Positions 16,461 through 25,421 are shown, counted from the stretch's first letter. The stretch is DNA of 64,000 nt from Actinomadura litoris (GCF_009733595.1 NZ_WOFH01000006.1:434001-498000), one strand, 5' to 3'. Notes: generated by a model from the sequence alone, not told the origin. Numbers and translations: made by a program.

Positions 16461-17906
16461 GTGACCGGGACGGCCGAGCGGCCGGGCGCGCGCGAGCTGC
16501 TGCGCCGCGTCCTGGACGGCGGATGGACGTCCTGGGACGCCCCGATCGGCGCGGGCGAGAGCGAGGAGCTCGCCGCCGCCCGCGTGCGCAGCGGCTGCGA
16601 CGAGTCCGTGCTCACCGGCGCGGGCCTCCTGCGGGGGCGCCGCGTCGCGTTCGTGGTGTCGGAGTTCCGCTTCCTCGCGGGCTCGATCGGCCGCGCCACC
16701 GCCGACCGGATCGTCGCCGCCGTCGAGCGCGCCACCGCCGAGCGCCTCCCGCTGCTCGCGGCGCCGTGCTCCGGCGGGACGCGCATGCAGGAGGGCACGG
16801 CGGCGTTCGTGGAGATGGCGCGGATCACCGCCGCCGTCATGGCGCACCGCGCCGCCGGGCTGCCCTACCTCGTCCACCTGCGCCACCCCACCACCGGCGG
16901 CGTGTTCGCGTCGTGGGGCTCCCTCGGCCACGTGACCTCCGCCGAACCGGGCGCGCTGATCGGCTTCCTCGGCCCGCGCGTCCACGAGGGGCTGCGCGGC
17001 GAGCCGTTCCCGGCGGGGGTCCAGGTCGCCGAGAACCTCGCCGCGAAGGGCCTGCTGGACGTCGTGGTCGGCGTCGACGGCCTGGCGGACGCCGTGTCCC
17101 GCGCCCTGGACGTCCTGTGCGCGAGGCCGCCCGCCGCCGAGGTGCCGGAGCCGCCGTCCGCGGTCGCGGACGATCCCGTGTGGGACTCGGTCGTCCGGTC
17201 GCGGGCCCCGAACCGTCCGGGTGCGCGCGACCTGATCCACCACGGCGCGACCCTGGTCACCCCGCTCTCGGGCACGGCCGACGCGGCGCCGGGCCTCGTC
17301 CTCGCCCTGGCCCGCTTCGGAGCCGCGCCCTGCGTCCTGGTCGCCCAGGACCGCGCGGGCCAGCGCGGCGGCCACCCCCTCGGGCCCGCCGGTCTGCGTG
17401 TCGCCCGCCGGGGCATGCGCCTGGCCGCCGAACTCGCGCTGCCGCTGGTCACGGTCGTGGACACCCCCGGCGCCGCCCTGTCGGCCGAGGCCGAGGAGGG
17501 CGGTCTGGGCGGTGAGATCGCCCGCTGCCTCGCCGAGATCGTCACCCTTCCCGCTCCCACGCTGAGCCTCCTGCTGGGCGAGGGCGCCGGCGGCGCCGCG
17601 CTGGCCCTCCTCCCGGCCGACCGCGTGCTCGCCGCCCGGCACGCCTGGCTCGCCCCGCTGCCGCCCGAGGGCGCGTCGGTGATCGTCCACCGCACCCCGG
17701 ACCGCGCCGCCGAACTGGCGGCCGACCAGGGCGTCCGCGCGGCGGACCTGCTCCGCGACGGCATCGTGGACGCGATCGTCGACGAGCGCCCCGACGCCTC
17801 CGCCGAACCGGCCGCGTTCTGCCGCCGCGCCGCGCGGGCGGTCGAGCGCGGGCTGTCGGGCCTCGCCCCCGGCACGGCCGCCGCCCGCCTGACCCGCCGC
17901 CGTTGA
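16461..17906 (+). CDS. Fused acetyl-CoA carboxylase carboxyltransferase (beta then alpha)
   Basis: A 481-residue protein combining an AccD-like N-terminal half (GTRMQEGTAAFVEMARI; HPTTGGVFASWGSLGHV) with an AccA-like C-terminal half (GHPLGPAGLRVARRGMRLA; GEGAGGAALALLPADRVLA). It would transfer the carboxyl group from biotin to an acyl-CoA. The four-Cys zinc finger of stand-alone AccD is absent. No biotin carboxylase or biotin-carrier gene lies nearby, so the partner subunits are elsewhere. The GTG start has GGAGGAGG just upstream. The stop codon lies inside the -35 box of the next gene's promoter. Confidence 0.85.
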   Translation: MTGTAERPGARELLRRVLDGGWTSWDAPIGAGESEELAAARVRSGCDESVLTGAGLLRGRRVAFVVSEFRFLAGSIGRATADRIVAAVERATAERLPLLAAPCSGGTRMQEGTAAFVEMARITAAVMAHRAAGLPYLVHLRHPTTGGVFASWGSLGHVTSAEPGALIGFLGPRVHEGLRGEPFPAGVQVAENLAAKGLLDVVVGVDGLADAVSRALDVLCARPPAAEVPEPPSAVADDPVWDSVVRSRAPNRPGARDLIHHGATLVTPLSGTADAAPGLVLALARFGAAPCVLVAQDRAGQRGGHPLGPAGLRVARRGMRLAAELALPLVTVVDTPGAALSAEAEEGGLGGEIARCLAEIVTLPAPTLSLLLGEGAGGAALALLPADRVLAARHAWLAPLPPEGASVIVHRTPDRAAELAADQGVRAADLLRDGIVDAIVDERPDASAEPAAFCRRAARAVERGLSGLAPGTAAARLTRRR

Positions 17907-17932
17907 CCATATTTCGTTTGGGTACGTACGAT
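17903..17932 (+). promoter_or_regulatory. Promoter with shared MarR-type operator, site 1
   Basis: A -35 TTGACC (17903-17908), 18-base spacer, -10 TACGAT (17927-17932). The operator-like TCGTTTGGGTACGTACGAT (17914-17932) covers the spacer end and the -10. The same arrangement recurs before other catabolic units in this window. The amidotransferase start follows 28 bp later. Confidence 0.75.
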
Positions 17933-17959
17933 TTGGGGTCAACGTTCCAAGGAGGTTCC

Positions 17960-18661
17960 GTGCGCGCCCTGCTCATCCACCACGACCACCTGTCGATCCC
18001 CGGCCCGGTGGGCGAGCGCCTGACCGAGCACGGGTGGGACCTCGAAGAGCGCCTGATCGTCCCCGCCGACCTCCACCACGCCCCGGGCGTGGACTTCGAG
18101 TTCCCCGACCCGCTCGCGTGGGACCTGATCATCCCCATGGGCTCCCCGTGGTCGGTCAACGACGCGGTCGTCGCCTCCTGGGTGGCGCCCGAGCTGGCCA
18201 TGCTCGGCAAGGCGCACGCGGCGGGCGTCCCGGTCCTCGGCATCTGCTTCGGCGGCCAGGCGCTCGCGGCGGCGCTCGGCGGCACCGTCGAACGCGCGCC
18301 GCGTCCGGAGATGGGCTGGGTGGAGGTCGAGACCGACGACCCGTCGCTGGTCGGGCCGGGCCCCTGGTTCCAGTTCCACTACGACCGCTGGACGCTGCCG
18401 CCCGGCGCCGTCGAGATCGCCCGCTCGGCCGCCGGTTCCCAGGCCTTCGTCCTCGGGCGCTCGCTGGGCCTCCAGTTCCACCCGGAGATCACCGCCGCCG
18501 AGCTGGAGTCGTGGCTGGTCAACGGCGGGGACGCGCACATGCGCGCCGAGGGCGTCGACCCCGGCGCCGTCCTGGCCGAGGTCCGCCGGACCGAGGCCGC
18601 CTCCGCCGCCCGCACCCACGCCCTCGTGGACGCCTTCCTCACCAAGGTGGCCACCGTCTGA
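17960..18661 (+). CDS. Class I glutamine amidotransferase-like protein
   Basis: A 233-residue GATase1-fold protein. The nucleophile Cys is at about residue 96 in LGICFGGQAL, and the His-Glu pair is in LQFHPEI. It has no synthetase domain, so it probably hydrolyses a gamma-glutamyl amide or supplies ammonia to a separate partner. The GTG start has AAGGAGG four bases upstream. Its promoter carries the same operator as the PuuC/PuuD, glutamine-synthetase-like and permease units, which points to gamma-glutamyl metabolism; that role is inferred from context. Confidence 0.82.
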   Translation: MRALLIHHDHLSIPGPVGERLTEHGWDLEERLIVPADLHHAPGVDFEFPDPLAWDLIIPMGSPWSVNDAVVASWVAPELAMLGKAHAAGVPVLGICFGGQALAAALGGTVERAPRPEMGWVEVETDDPSLVGPGPWFQFHYDRWTLPPGAVEIARSAAGSQAFVLGRSLGLQFHPEITAAELESWLVNGGDAHMRAEGVDPGAVLAEVRRTEAASAARTHALVDAFLTKVATV

Positions 18662-19297
18662 TCAGGGGTCGAGGAGGCCGGCGCGGTGCGCGAGGATCGC
18701 GGCCTGGACCCGGTTGCCGAGGGAGAGCTTGGCGAGGATCCGGCTGACGTGGGTCTTCGCGGTCGCCTCGCTCATCGCCAGCCGGGCCGCGACGTCGGTG
18801 TTGGAGAGCCCGCCGCCGACCGCGGCGAGCACCTCGCGCTCCTTGGGGGTGAGGACGTCCAGCCGGCTCCGCGCCTCGGAGCGCCCGGTGCCGGCGAGGT
18901 CGCGGAGCAGCCGCCGTGTGATCTTGGGGGAGAGCATCGCGTCGCCGCGGGCGGCGCTGCGGACGGCGGTGAGCATCTCCTGCGCCGTGGCGTCCTTCAG
19001 CAGGAACCCGACCGCGCCGTCGGCGAGCGCCGTCCGAACGTAGTCGTCCAGGTCGAAGGTGGTCAGGACCACGACGCGGTGGCGGCCCGCGAGCCGCCTG
19101 GTGGCGGTCAGGCCGTCGTGGCGGGGCATGCGGATGTCCATCAGGACGACGTCCGGACGGTGGGCGGCGGCCCGCTCGACCGCCTCGCCGCCGTCGGCGG
19201 CCTCGCCCACCACGGTCATGTCGGGCGCGGTCTCCATGATGGTGCGGAGCATGGCCCGGACCATCCACTCGTCGTCCACGATCAGCACCCGGATCAC
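18662..19297 (-). CDS. NarL/LuxR-family response regulator
   Basis: A 211-residue regulator. The receiver domain has acidic residues in LIVDDEW, phospho-Asp in VVLMDIRMP (about 54) and Lys in FLLKDAT. A LuxR-type helix-turn-helix follows (LTPKEREVLAAVGGGLSNTDVA). The GTG start overlaps the upstream histidine kinase stop as GTGA. With that kinase it forms a complete two-component system; its targets are unknown. Confidence 0.95.
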   Translation of the reverse strand: MIRVLIVDDEWMVRAMLRTIMETAPDMTVVGEAADGGEAVERAAAHRPDVVLMDIRMPRHDGLTATRRLAGRHRVVVLTTFDLDDYVRTALADGAVGFLLKDATAQEMLTAVRSAARGDAMLSPKITRRLLRDLAGTGRSEARSRLDVLTPKEREVLAAVGGGLSNTDVAARLAMSEATAKTHVSRILAKLSLGNRVQAAILAHRAGLLDP

Positions 19298-20415
19298 AGC
19301 GGCACCTCGGCCCTGACCTCGAAACCGCCCTGCGGCGTGGCGCCGGTGGTCAGCTCCCCGCCGAGGAGCCGGATCCGCTCCGCGATCCCCAGCAGGCCGA
19401 ACCCGCCATCGGGGAGGCCGCCGCCCGGCGGTCCGCCGCCGCGCGCGGCCTGCGGGCTCGCGCCGTTGGCGACGCGCAGCCGCAGGACGCCGGGCCTCTG
19501 AACGACGCGCACCTCGACGCCCGCGCCGCGGGCGTGCTTGTGGGCGTTGGTCAGCGCCTCCTGCACGACCCGGTAGACGGCGTGCTCGACGAGCGCCGAC
19601 GGCGCGGACCCCGGCTCGGCCACCGCCTCGAACCTGACCGGCGTGCCGAGGCGGCGCGTGTCGGAGATCAGGGCGGCCAGGTCGGCGAGGCCGGGCTGCG
19701 GCGCCAGCGGCGCCTCGCCGTCGGCGCGCAGGACCTCGACCAGCGAGCGGAGTTCGCCGAGGGCCTCGCGTCCGATGTCCCCGATCCGGCGGCCCGCCGC
19801 GACGGCGTCGCGCCCCTCGGCGGCCTCCAGGGCGGTGGCGTTCAGCACCATGAGCGACACCCGGTGGGTGACGACGTCGTGCATGTCCCGGGCGATCCGG
19901 GCGCGCTCGTCGGCGCGGGCCTGCCGGACGCGCCGGTGCTGCTCGCGTTCGAGGCGGTCGGCGCGCTCCCGGACGCGGGCGATCAGCTCGCGCCGGGTCC
20001 CGACGTAGAGGCCGAGCAGCGCGGGGGCCAGGCAGATCGCGGCGGTCAGCGGCGCCGCCGCGTCCGGGCCGCCGAGGCGCCAGAGCGGTACGCCGAGGAC
20101 CAGCACCGCGACCAGGGTCGCGGCGGCGGTCCGGCGCCGGGACCGCGTCCGCTCCGCGAGCCGGTACTGCGCGACCATGACGGCGACGAACGCGGCGAGC
20201 GTCGTCCAGGCGAGGAGGGCGAGCGCGAGCGGCACCTCGGGACGGCGGCTCCGGAGCAGCGCGGCGCCGACCAGCAGGCCGAGGGGCACCGCGAGCCAGA
20301 GCGGCGGGTCGAGGCGGGCGATCGTGTGCTCGCCGAGCGAGCGTCCGACGCCGAGGTCGCCGGACGCGGTGCTCACGGCGACGCCGAGCGCCACCGCCAG
20401 GTTCACCGCCCTCAT
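19294..20415 (-). CDS. DesK/NarX-type sensor histidine kinase
   Basis: A 373-residue kinase with several N-terminal membrane segments (to about residue 145) and short loops. HisKA_3 follows, with the phospho-acceptor His in DERARIARDMHDVVTHRVS. A short ATPase domain contains EALTNAHKHA and a GGFGLLGIAERI G-box. This type senses membrane or small-molecule signals and phosphorylates a LuxR-type regulator, here the overlapping downstream gene. A 10-bp palindrome CGCTATAGCG (20425-20434) lies just upstream of the ATG and includes a -10-like TATAGC on the coding strand. Confidence 0.94.
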   Translation of the reverse strand: MRAVNLAVALGVAVSTASGDLGVGRSLGEHTIARLDPPLWLAVPLGLLVGAALLRSRRPEVPLALALLAWTTLAAFVAVMVAQYRLAERTRSRRRTAAATLVAVLVLGVPLWRLGGPDAAAPLTAAICLAPALLGLYVGTRRELIARVRERADRLEREQHRRVRQARADERARIARDMHDVVTHRVSLMVLNATALEAAEGRDAVAAGRRIGDIGREALGELRSLVEVLRADGEAPLAPQPGLADLAALISDTRRLGTPVRFEAVAEPGSAPSALVEHAVYRVVQEALTNAHKHARGAGVEVRVVQRPGVLRLRVANGASPQAARGGGPPGGGLPDGGFGLLGIAERIRLLGGELTTGATPQGGFEVRAEVPL

Positions 20416-20501
20416 GGACGCTCACGCTATAGCGGTGCCGAAAGGCGGTCATCCATAGAAAGTCGTACGGCGATGACGAAGGCGAGTCGTTCCCTGCCGG
20501 G

Positions 20502-20675
20502 TCAGCGGGCCAGGGCCGGCACCGGCGCCGGGCCCGGTGCCGTGCGGCGGCGCGAGCCCCGGCGGTGGCGCCCACCGCGCGGGACGAGCGCCACCAGGGC
20601 CGTCGCCGCGACGCCCGCCAGGACCGCGCCCAGCATGATCTTGAAGCCCCTGCACAGCCCGGCCTTGTCCGCCAT
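20502..20675 (-). CDS. Small membrane protein, 57 aa
   Basis: A short frame from ATG at 20675 to TGA at 20502-20504. Its codons end almost only in G or C. The peptide has a charged start (MADKAGLCRGFK), one membrane helix (IMLGAVLAGVAATALVALV) and an Arg-rich tail, so it would be a single-pass protein with an internal basic segment. The ribosome site is weak (AGGACA about 11 bases upstream). It is a hypothetical gene between the sensor kinase and the PuuD-like gene, with AT-richer promoter-like DNA at 20676-20760. Confidence 0.5.
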   Translation of the reverse strand: MADKAGLCRGFKIMLGAVLAGVAATALVALVPRGGRHRRGSRRRTAPGPAPVPALAR

Positions 20676-20765
20676 AACGTTAGGTGTCCTGTCTTGGGGT
20701 TTATCTCGCCTTTCTTGCGTTACATTCTGTCAGGAACTCGCTACGCACCGCATCGTGGCAAACCC

Positions 20766-21476
20766 TTACAGTGCGTGGCGGCCCCCGCTCGCCGCCCGGA
20801 CCAACGCGGCGAAAAGGGACTGCTGCGCGCGGTCGGTCGCGGCGGTGTCCTCCGGATGCCACTGGACGGCGAGGAACCACCCGCCGGAGGGTTCGGCGAG
20901 TTCGGCGGCCTCGATCGTCCCGTCCGCGGACCGGGCGGTCGGCCGGAGGCCCGGGGCCAGCGTCGCGACCGCCTGGTGGTGGTAGCAGGAGGCGACCGTC
21001 TCCTCGGCGTCGAGGGTCTTGGCCAGCAGGGTGCCGGGGGAGACGGCCACGGGGTGGACGTGGTGGCGGTGGTCGCGCTCCATGTGCTGGTCGAGCGTGC
21101 CGCCGAGCACCGCGTTCACGACCTGGAACCCCCGGCAGACCGCGAGCGTGGGCAGCCCGCTCTCCAGGACGTGGGACGCGAGCGCCAGGTCGAACTCGTC
21201 CTGGAGGTCGTCCACGTCGTAGAGGGTCTCGTGCTCGGACGTGGCCCCGTAGTGCCGGGGGTGGAGGTCGCCGCCGCCCGGCAGCAGCACGCCGTCGCAG
21301 CGCGCCAGCCGGGACGCCTCGAACGGCGCGGCCGGGTGCATGACGAACGGCTCGCCGCCCGCCCGGTGGACGGCCTCCACCAGCGCCCGCGCCGCGACCT
21401 CCGCCGCGTACCGCAGGGCGGAGGCGCCCGCCGAGAACCGGGCCGGGATCGCGATGAGGGGCCTGGCGGCGGTCAC
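20766..21476 (-). CDS. puuD: PuuD-like gamma-glutamyl hydrolase (peptidase C26)
   Basis: A 236-residue class I amidotransferase-fold hydrolase. In E. coli, PuuD splits gamma-glutamyl-GABA in putrescine breakdown. The nucleophile Cys is at residue 114 (LAVCRGFQVV), the same position as in E. coli PuuD, and the His-Glu pair is in VQWHPED. The GTG start overlaps the stop of the PuuC-like gene by four bases (GTGA), so the two are co-translated. This pairing is strong evidence that gamma-glutamylated intermediates are handled here. The real amine may differ from putrescine. Confidence 0.9.
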   Translation of the reverse strand: MTAARPLIAIPARFSAGASALRYAAEVAARALVEAVHRAGGEPFVMHPAAPFEASRLARCDGVLLPGGGDLHPRHYGATSEHETLYDVDDLQDEFDLALASHVLESGLPTLAVCRGFQVVNAVLGGTLDQHMERDHRHHVHPVAVSPGTLLAKTLDAEETVASCYHHQAVATLAPGLRPTARSADGTIEAAELAEPSGGWFLAVQWHPEDTAATDRAQQSLFAALVRAASGGRHAL

Positions 21477-22957
21477 AGCTCGATCCAGGTGGTCTTGAGG
21501 TCGGTGTACTTGTCGAGCGCGTGCAGCGACTTGTCGCGGCCGTGGCCGGACTGCTTCACGCCGCCGAAGGGCACGCTCATGTCGCCCTCCTCGTAGCAGT
21601 TGACCCAGACCGTCCCCGCGCGCAGGGCGCGCGACACCCGGTGCGCGGTGGACAGGTCCGATGTCCACACGGCGGCGGCGAGCCCGTAGTCGCTGTCGTT
21701 GGCGATCGCGAGCGCCTCCTCCACCTCGTCGAACTCCAGCACGGCGAGGACCGGCCCGAAGATCTCGTCGCGCGCCACCGGCATCGACGGCTTGACCCGG
21801 TCGAAGACCGTCGGCGCGAGGTAGAAGCCGTCGCCCTCGGGAAGGGCGCCGCCGCCGGCGCGCAGCCGGGCGCCCGAGCCGAGCGCGGCCTCGACGTGCG
21901 AGGCCACCCGGCCCCGGTGGGCGGCCGAGACGAGCGGCCCCATCTCGGTGGCCGGGTCGAGCGGGTCGCCGACGCGCAGCGACTCGGCGCGGGCCGTGAT
22001 CCGGTCGAGCACCCGGTCCGCGACGGAGCGGTGGACGAGCAGCCGGGACGGGGCGCTGCACATCTCCCCGGCGTTGAAGAAGATGCCCCAGGCGGCGGTG
22101 TCGGCGGCGGCGTCCAGGTCCGGGGCGTCCGGCAGGATGATGTTGGGGGACTTGCCGCCCAGCTCCAGCCAGACGCGCTTCAGGTTGGACCCGGCCGCGT
22201 AGCGCAGGAAGTGCCGGCCGACCTCGGTGGAGCCGGTGAAGGCCAGCACGTCCACGCCGGGGTGCTCGCCGAGGGCGCGCCCGGCGACCTCGCCCGGCCC
22301 GTTGACGACGTTGAACACCCCCGGCGGGAGCCCCGCCTCGGCGGCGAGCGCGGCCAGGTGCAGCGCCGACAGCGGCGACTCCTCGGCGGGCTTCAGCACG
22401 ACCGTGCAGCCCGCGGCGAGCGCCGGGGCGATCTTCCAGGCCGCCATCGTCAGCGGGAAGTTCCACGGGACGACCGCCGCCACCACGCCCGCCGGCTCCC
22501 GGGTGATCAGCGCGAGCGACGAGCCGGACGTGCGGGGCGACTCGTCCAGCTGCTTGTCGGCGGCCTCGGCGTACCAGCGCAGGCAGTTGATCAGGGCGCG
22601 CAGCTCGATCCCGAAGGTGTCCTTGATCGGCTTGCCCATCTCCAGGCTGACCAGGAGCGCGAGGCTCTCGCGGTCCCGCTCGACGAGATCGGCCCAGCGC
22701 AGCATCGCGGCCTTGCGCTCGGCGGGCGCGAGGCGCGGCCAGGGGCCGAGGTCGAAGGCGCCGCGGGCGGCGGCGACGGCGTCCCCGGCGCGGGCGGCGT
22801 CGGCGGAGGCGACGTGCGCGATCGTCCGCCCGTCGCGCGGGGAGACGACGGGAAAGCTCCCCGGGCCGTCGACGAACGCGCCGTCGATGTGGTGTCCGGT
22901 GTGGGGGACGAGCCCGGCGGCACGGCTGCGCCACTCCTCGTACGGGACGTCGGTCAC
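21473..22957 (-). CDS. puuC: PuuC-like aldehyde dehydrogenase
   Basis: A 494-residue NAD(P)-dependent aldehyde dehydrogenase. The general base Glu is in LELGGKSPN and the catalytic Cys in NAGEMCSAPSR. Length and ends match gamma-glutamyl-aminobutyraldehyde dehydrogenase PuuC and related phenylacetaldehyde-type enzymes. The GTG at 22957 is preferred to an upstream in-frame start at 23026, because GAGGAGGGG lies before it and the longer version would read through the operator. It is the first gene of a two-gene operon with the PuuD-like hydrolase. Confidence 0.92.
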   Translation of the reverse strand: MTDVPYEEWRSRAAGLVPHTGHHIDGAFVDGPGSFPVVSPRDGRTIAHVASADAARAGDAVAAARGAFDLGPWPRLAPAERKAAMLRWADLVERDRESLALLVSLEMGKPIKDTFGIELRALINCLRWYAEAADKQLDESPRTSGSSLALITREPAGVVAAVVPWNFPLTMAAWKIAPALAAGCTVVLKPAEESPLSALHLAALAAEAGLPPGVFNVVNGPGEVAGRALGEHPGVDVLAFTGSTEVGRHFLRYAAGSNLKRVWLELGGKSPNIILPDAPDLDAAADTAAWGIFFNAGEMCSAPSRLLVHRSVADRVLDRITARAESLRVGDPLDPATEMGPLVSAAHRGRVASHVEAALGSGARLRAGGGALPEGDGFYLAPTVFDRVKPSMPVARDEIFGPVLAVLEFDEVEEALAIANDSDYGLAAAVWTSDLSTAHRVSRALRAGTVWVNCYEEGDMSVPFGGVKQSGHGRDKSLHALDKYTDLKTTWIEL

Positions 22958-22980
22958 GGAGGCCCCTCCTCGCGCTAATG

Positions 22981-23000
22981 TTCGTTTGAACCCAAACATT
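22981..23000 (-). promoter_or_regulatory. Shared MarR-type operator, site 2 (puuC side)
   Basis: TTCGTTTGAACCCAAACATT contains the palindrome GTTTG-AACC-CAAAC (22984-22997). On the minus strand a -10-like TAATGT (22996-23001) overlaps it. No clear -35 is visible. It lies 24 bp before the puuC start. Confidence 0.65.
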
Positions 23001-23012
23001 AGCGTCGGCGGG

Positions 23013-23056
23013 TTGACCGCCGCCATCCCCGCTTCCTAGATTATTTGGGACCAAAC
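23013..23056 (+). promoter_or_regulatory. Promoter with shared operator, site 3 (hpaE side)
   Basis: A -35 TTGACC (23013-23018), 18-base spacer, -10 TAGATT (23037-23042), then the palindrome TTTGG-GA-CCAAA (23044-23055) at the expected transcription start. The hpaE ATG follows at 23076 with GGAGGTG as ribosome site. Confidence 0.72.
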
Positions 23057-23075
23057 AAACTGGAGGTGCACAGCG

Positions 23076-24530
23076 ATGGCAACAGTCGCGGGCGTCGCCG
23101 TCGATACCGGGCACTGGATCGGAGGTGAGCGCGTCCCCGCCGGGGGCGGCGCGACGTTCACCGACGTCTCGCCGATCGACGAGCGGCCGATCGCCGAGAT
23201 CGCGCGCGGCGGGGCCGCGGAGGCGGAGGCGGCGGTGGCCGCCGCGCACCGGGCCTTCCCCTCCTGGTCCCGGACGAGCCGGGAGGAGCGGGCGCGGATC
23301 CTGCACGCGGTCGCCGACGGCGTCGAGAAGCGGATCGAGGAGCTGGCGCAGGTCGAGACCGCCGACAACGGCGCGCTGATCCGCTCCCACCGGCGCGGCG
23401 TCATGCCCCGGGTCGCCCACAACTTCCGGTTCTTCGCCGACTGGCTGCTGAACCTCGGCCACGACGACTTCGAGACGCGCGGCCACACCAACCACGTCAG
23501 CTGGGACCCGGCGGGCGTCTGCGCGCTGATCACCCCGTGGAACGCCCCGCTGATGCTGGCCACCTGGAAGATCGCGCCCGCGCTGGCGGCCGGGAACACG
23601 GTCGTGCTCAAGCCCGCCGAGTGGACGCCGCTGACCGCCTCCCTCCTCGCCGACATCGCGGCCGAGGCCGGGCTGCCGGACGGGGTGTTCAACGTCGTCC
23701 AAGGCTACGGCGCCGAGGTCGGCGGCCCGCTGACCGCGCACCCCGACGTCAGGCGGATCAGCTTCACCGGCTCGGTGCCGACCGCGCGGACGATCGCCGC
23801 CGCGGCGGCCCCCAACCTGACGCCGCTGTCGCTGGAGCTGGGCGGCAAGTCGCCGCTGATCGTCTTCGCGGACGCCGACCTCGACCTCGCCGTCGACCTC
23901 GCCGTGGAGCAGTACGACAACGCCGGGCAGGTCTGCCTCGCCGCGACGCGGCTGCTCGTGGAGTCCTCGATCGCCGAGGAGTTCACCCGGCGGTTCCTGG
24001 AGAAGGCGGGCCGGCTCACGCAGGGCGACCCGCGCGACGAGGCGACCGATATCGGCCCGCAGATCCACCGCCGCCACCTGGAGCGCGTCGACGGCTTCGT
24101 CCGGCGCGCCAGGGACGCGGGCGCCCGCGCGCTGATCGGCGGCGGCCCCAACGAGGACCTCGGCGGCCTGTACTACCGCCCGACCCTCTTCGCGGACGCC
24201 CCGGAGGGCGCGGAGATCCTCACCGAGGAGGTCTTCGGGCCCGTCCTGACGCTCCAGACCTTCGAAACCGAGGAGCAGGCCGTCGCGATGGCGAACGGCA
24301 CCCGCTTCGGCCTCGCCGCGACGCTCGCGACGGGCGACCGGGAGCGCGCGCGGCGCGTCACCGAGCGGCTCGTGGCCGGGACGGTCTGGGTGAACTGCTT
24401 CTTCGTCCGCGACCTGAAGGCGCCGTTCGGCGGCGCCCGGCAGTCCGGCGTGGGACGCGAGGGCGGCGACTGGAGCTTCGACTTCTACTGCGACCTCAAG
24501 AACACGGTGACGGCGCCATGGGCGAGGTAG
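23076..24530 (+). CDS. hpaE: HpaE-like 5-carboxymethyl-2-hydroxymuconate semialdehyde dehydrogenase
   Basis: A 484-residue aldehyde dehydrogenase. Glu is in LELGGKSPL and Cys in NAGQVCLAATR. The C-terminal stretch VNCFFVRDLKAPFGG is typical of HpaE/HpcC of homoprotocatechuate breakdown, which oxidises the semialdehyde made by ring cleavage. It is first in an operon with an extradiol dioxygenase and a FAH-family enzyme, the matching neighbours for that pathway. The next gene overlaps its end by 13 bp. Confidence 0.88.
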   Translation: MATVAGVAVDTGHWIGGERVPAGGGATFTDVSPIDERPIAEIARGGAAEAEAAVAAAHRAFPSWSRTSREERARILHAVADGVEKRIEELAQVETADNGALIRSHRRGVMPRVAHNFRFFADWLLNLGHDDFETRGHTNHVSWDPAGVCALITPWNAPLMLATWKIAPALAAGNTVVLKPAEWTPLTASLLADIAAEAGLPDGVFNVVQGYGAEVGGPLTAHPDVRRISFTGSVPTARTIAAAAAPNLTPLSLELGGKSPLIVFADADLDLAVDLAVEQYDNAGQVCLAATRLLVESSIAEEFTRRFLEKAGRLTQGDPRDEATDIGPQIHRRHLERVDGFVRRARDAGARALIGGGPNEDLGGLYYRPTLFADAPEGAEILTEEVFGPVLTLQTFETEEQAVAMANGTRFGLAATLATGDRERARRVTERLVAGTVWVNCFFVRDLKAPFGGARQSGVGREGGDWSFDFYCDLKNTVTAPWAR

Positions 24531-25420
24531 TCGGCGCGGGGCTGCTCGCGCACGTCCCGACGATCGTGCTCCCCGAGGTGACGCGGCGCGAGCTGAACCA
24601 CGGCGAGGACACCACGCTCGTCCCGGGCCTGAAGCGGCTGCGCGCGGACGTCTTCGAGCGCGACGACTACGACACCGTCGTCGTCCTGGACTCGCACTGG
24701 GCCACGACCGTCGAGTTCGTCACCACGGCGCACGACCGGCGCGCGGGGCTCTACACCTCCGAGGAGCTGCCGCGGGGCATGTCCCGCATGCCCTACGACT
24801 TCCCGGGCGACCCCGAGCTGGCCCGCGCCGTCGCCGACTACGCCGGCAAGCACGGGACCTACATCACCCCGATCGACGACCCGTACCTGCCGATCTACTA
24901 CGCGACCGTCAACCTGTGGACGCACCTCGGCGTCCGCGACGACCCCTACCTGGGCGACCCCGGCCGCCGGTGGATCTCGATCGGCGTCTGCCAGACCGCC
25001 GACACCGAGGACTTCCTGCGCCTCGGCCGCGCCCTCGGCGACGCGATCGCGGCCGTGGACCGCCGCGTGCTGCTGATCGCGTCGGGCGCGCTGTCGCACA
25101 CGTTCTGGCCGCTGCGCGTGATCCGCGACCACGAGGCGGCCGGACCGGAGCACATCTTCACCCCCGAGGCCCGCGCGGCCGACGAGGAGCGCATCGGCTG
25201 GCTTGAGGCGGGCGACCACGCCCGCGTCCTGGACACCATGCCGGAGTTCCTCAAGTTCAAGCCCGAGGCCCGCTTCGGCCACTACCTCATGATGATCGGG
25301 GCGCTCGGGGAGCACGCCTGCACGGCCCCCGGCCGCCTCTACAGCGAGTACGAGAACTCCGTCGGTACCGGCCAGGTGCACATCTGGTTCGACCGCCCCG
25401 AGCATGGATGGACCAGCTGA
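24518..25420 (+). CDS. hpaD: Class III extradiol dioxygenase, HpaD-like (3,4-dihydroxyphenylacetate 2,3-dioxygenase)
   Basis: A 300-residue LigB-superfamily dioxygenase that opens the ring of a catechol next to the hydroxyls, using Fe(II). Likely metal or active-site residues are seen in LLAHVPTI (His near 11), VVLDSHW (about 57-63), IASGALSH and the C-terminal Glu/His region. Homology style and flanking HpaE and FAH genes point to homoprotocatechuate as substrate. The ATG lies inside the end of hpaE, so the two are coupled. Confidence 0.88.
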   Translation: MGEVVGAGLLAHVPTIVLPEVTRRELNHGEDTTLVPGLKRLRADVFERDDYDTVVVLDSHWATTVEFVTTAHDRRAGLYTSEELPRGMSRMPYDFPGDPELARAVADYAGKHGTYITPIDDPYLPIYYATVNLWTHLGVRDDPYLGDPGRRWISIGVCQTADTEDFLRLGRALGDAIAAVDRRVLLIASGALSHTFWPLRVIRDHEAAGPEHIFTPEARAADEERIGWLEAGDHARVLDTMPEFLKFKPEARFGHYLMMIGALGEHACTAPGRLYSEYENSVGTGQVHIWFDRPEHGWTS

Positions 25421-25421
25421 C

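Noticed and set aside
20766-24077. A 1,103-codon minus-strand frame joining the PuuD-like gene to DNA antisense to hpaE
   Set aside because: Only the last 236 codons show a family (PuuD). The rest is antisense to, or out of frame with, two clear aldehyde dehydrogenases.
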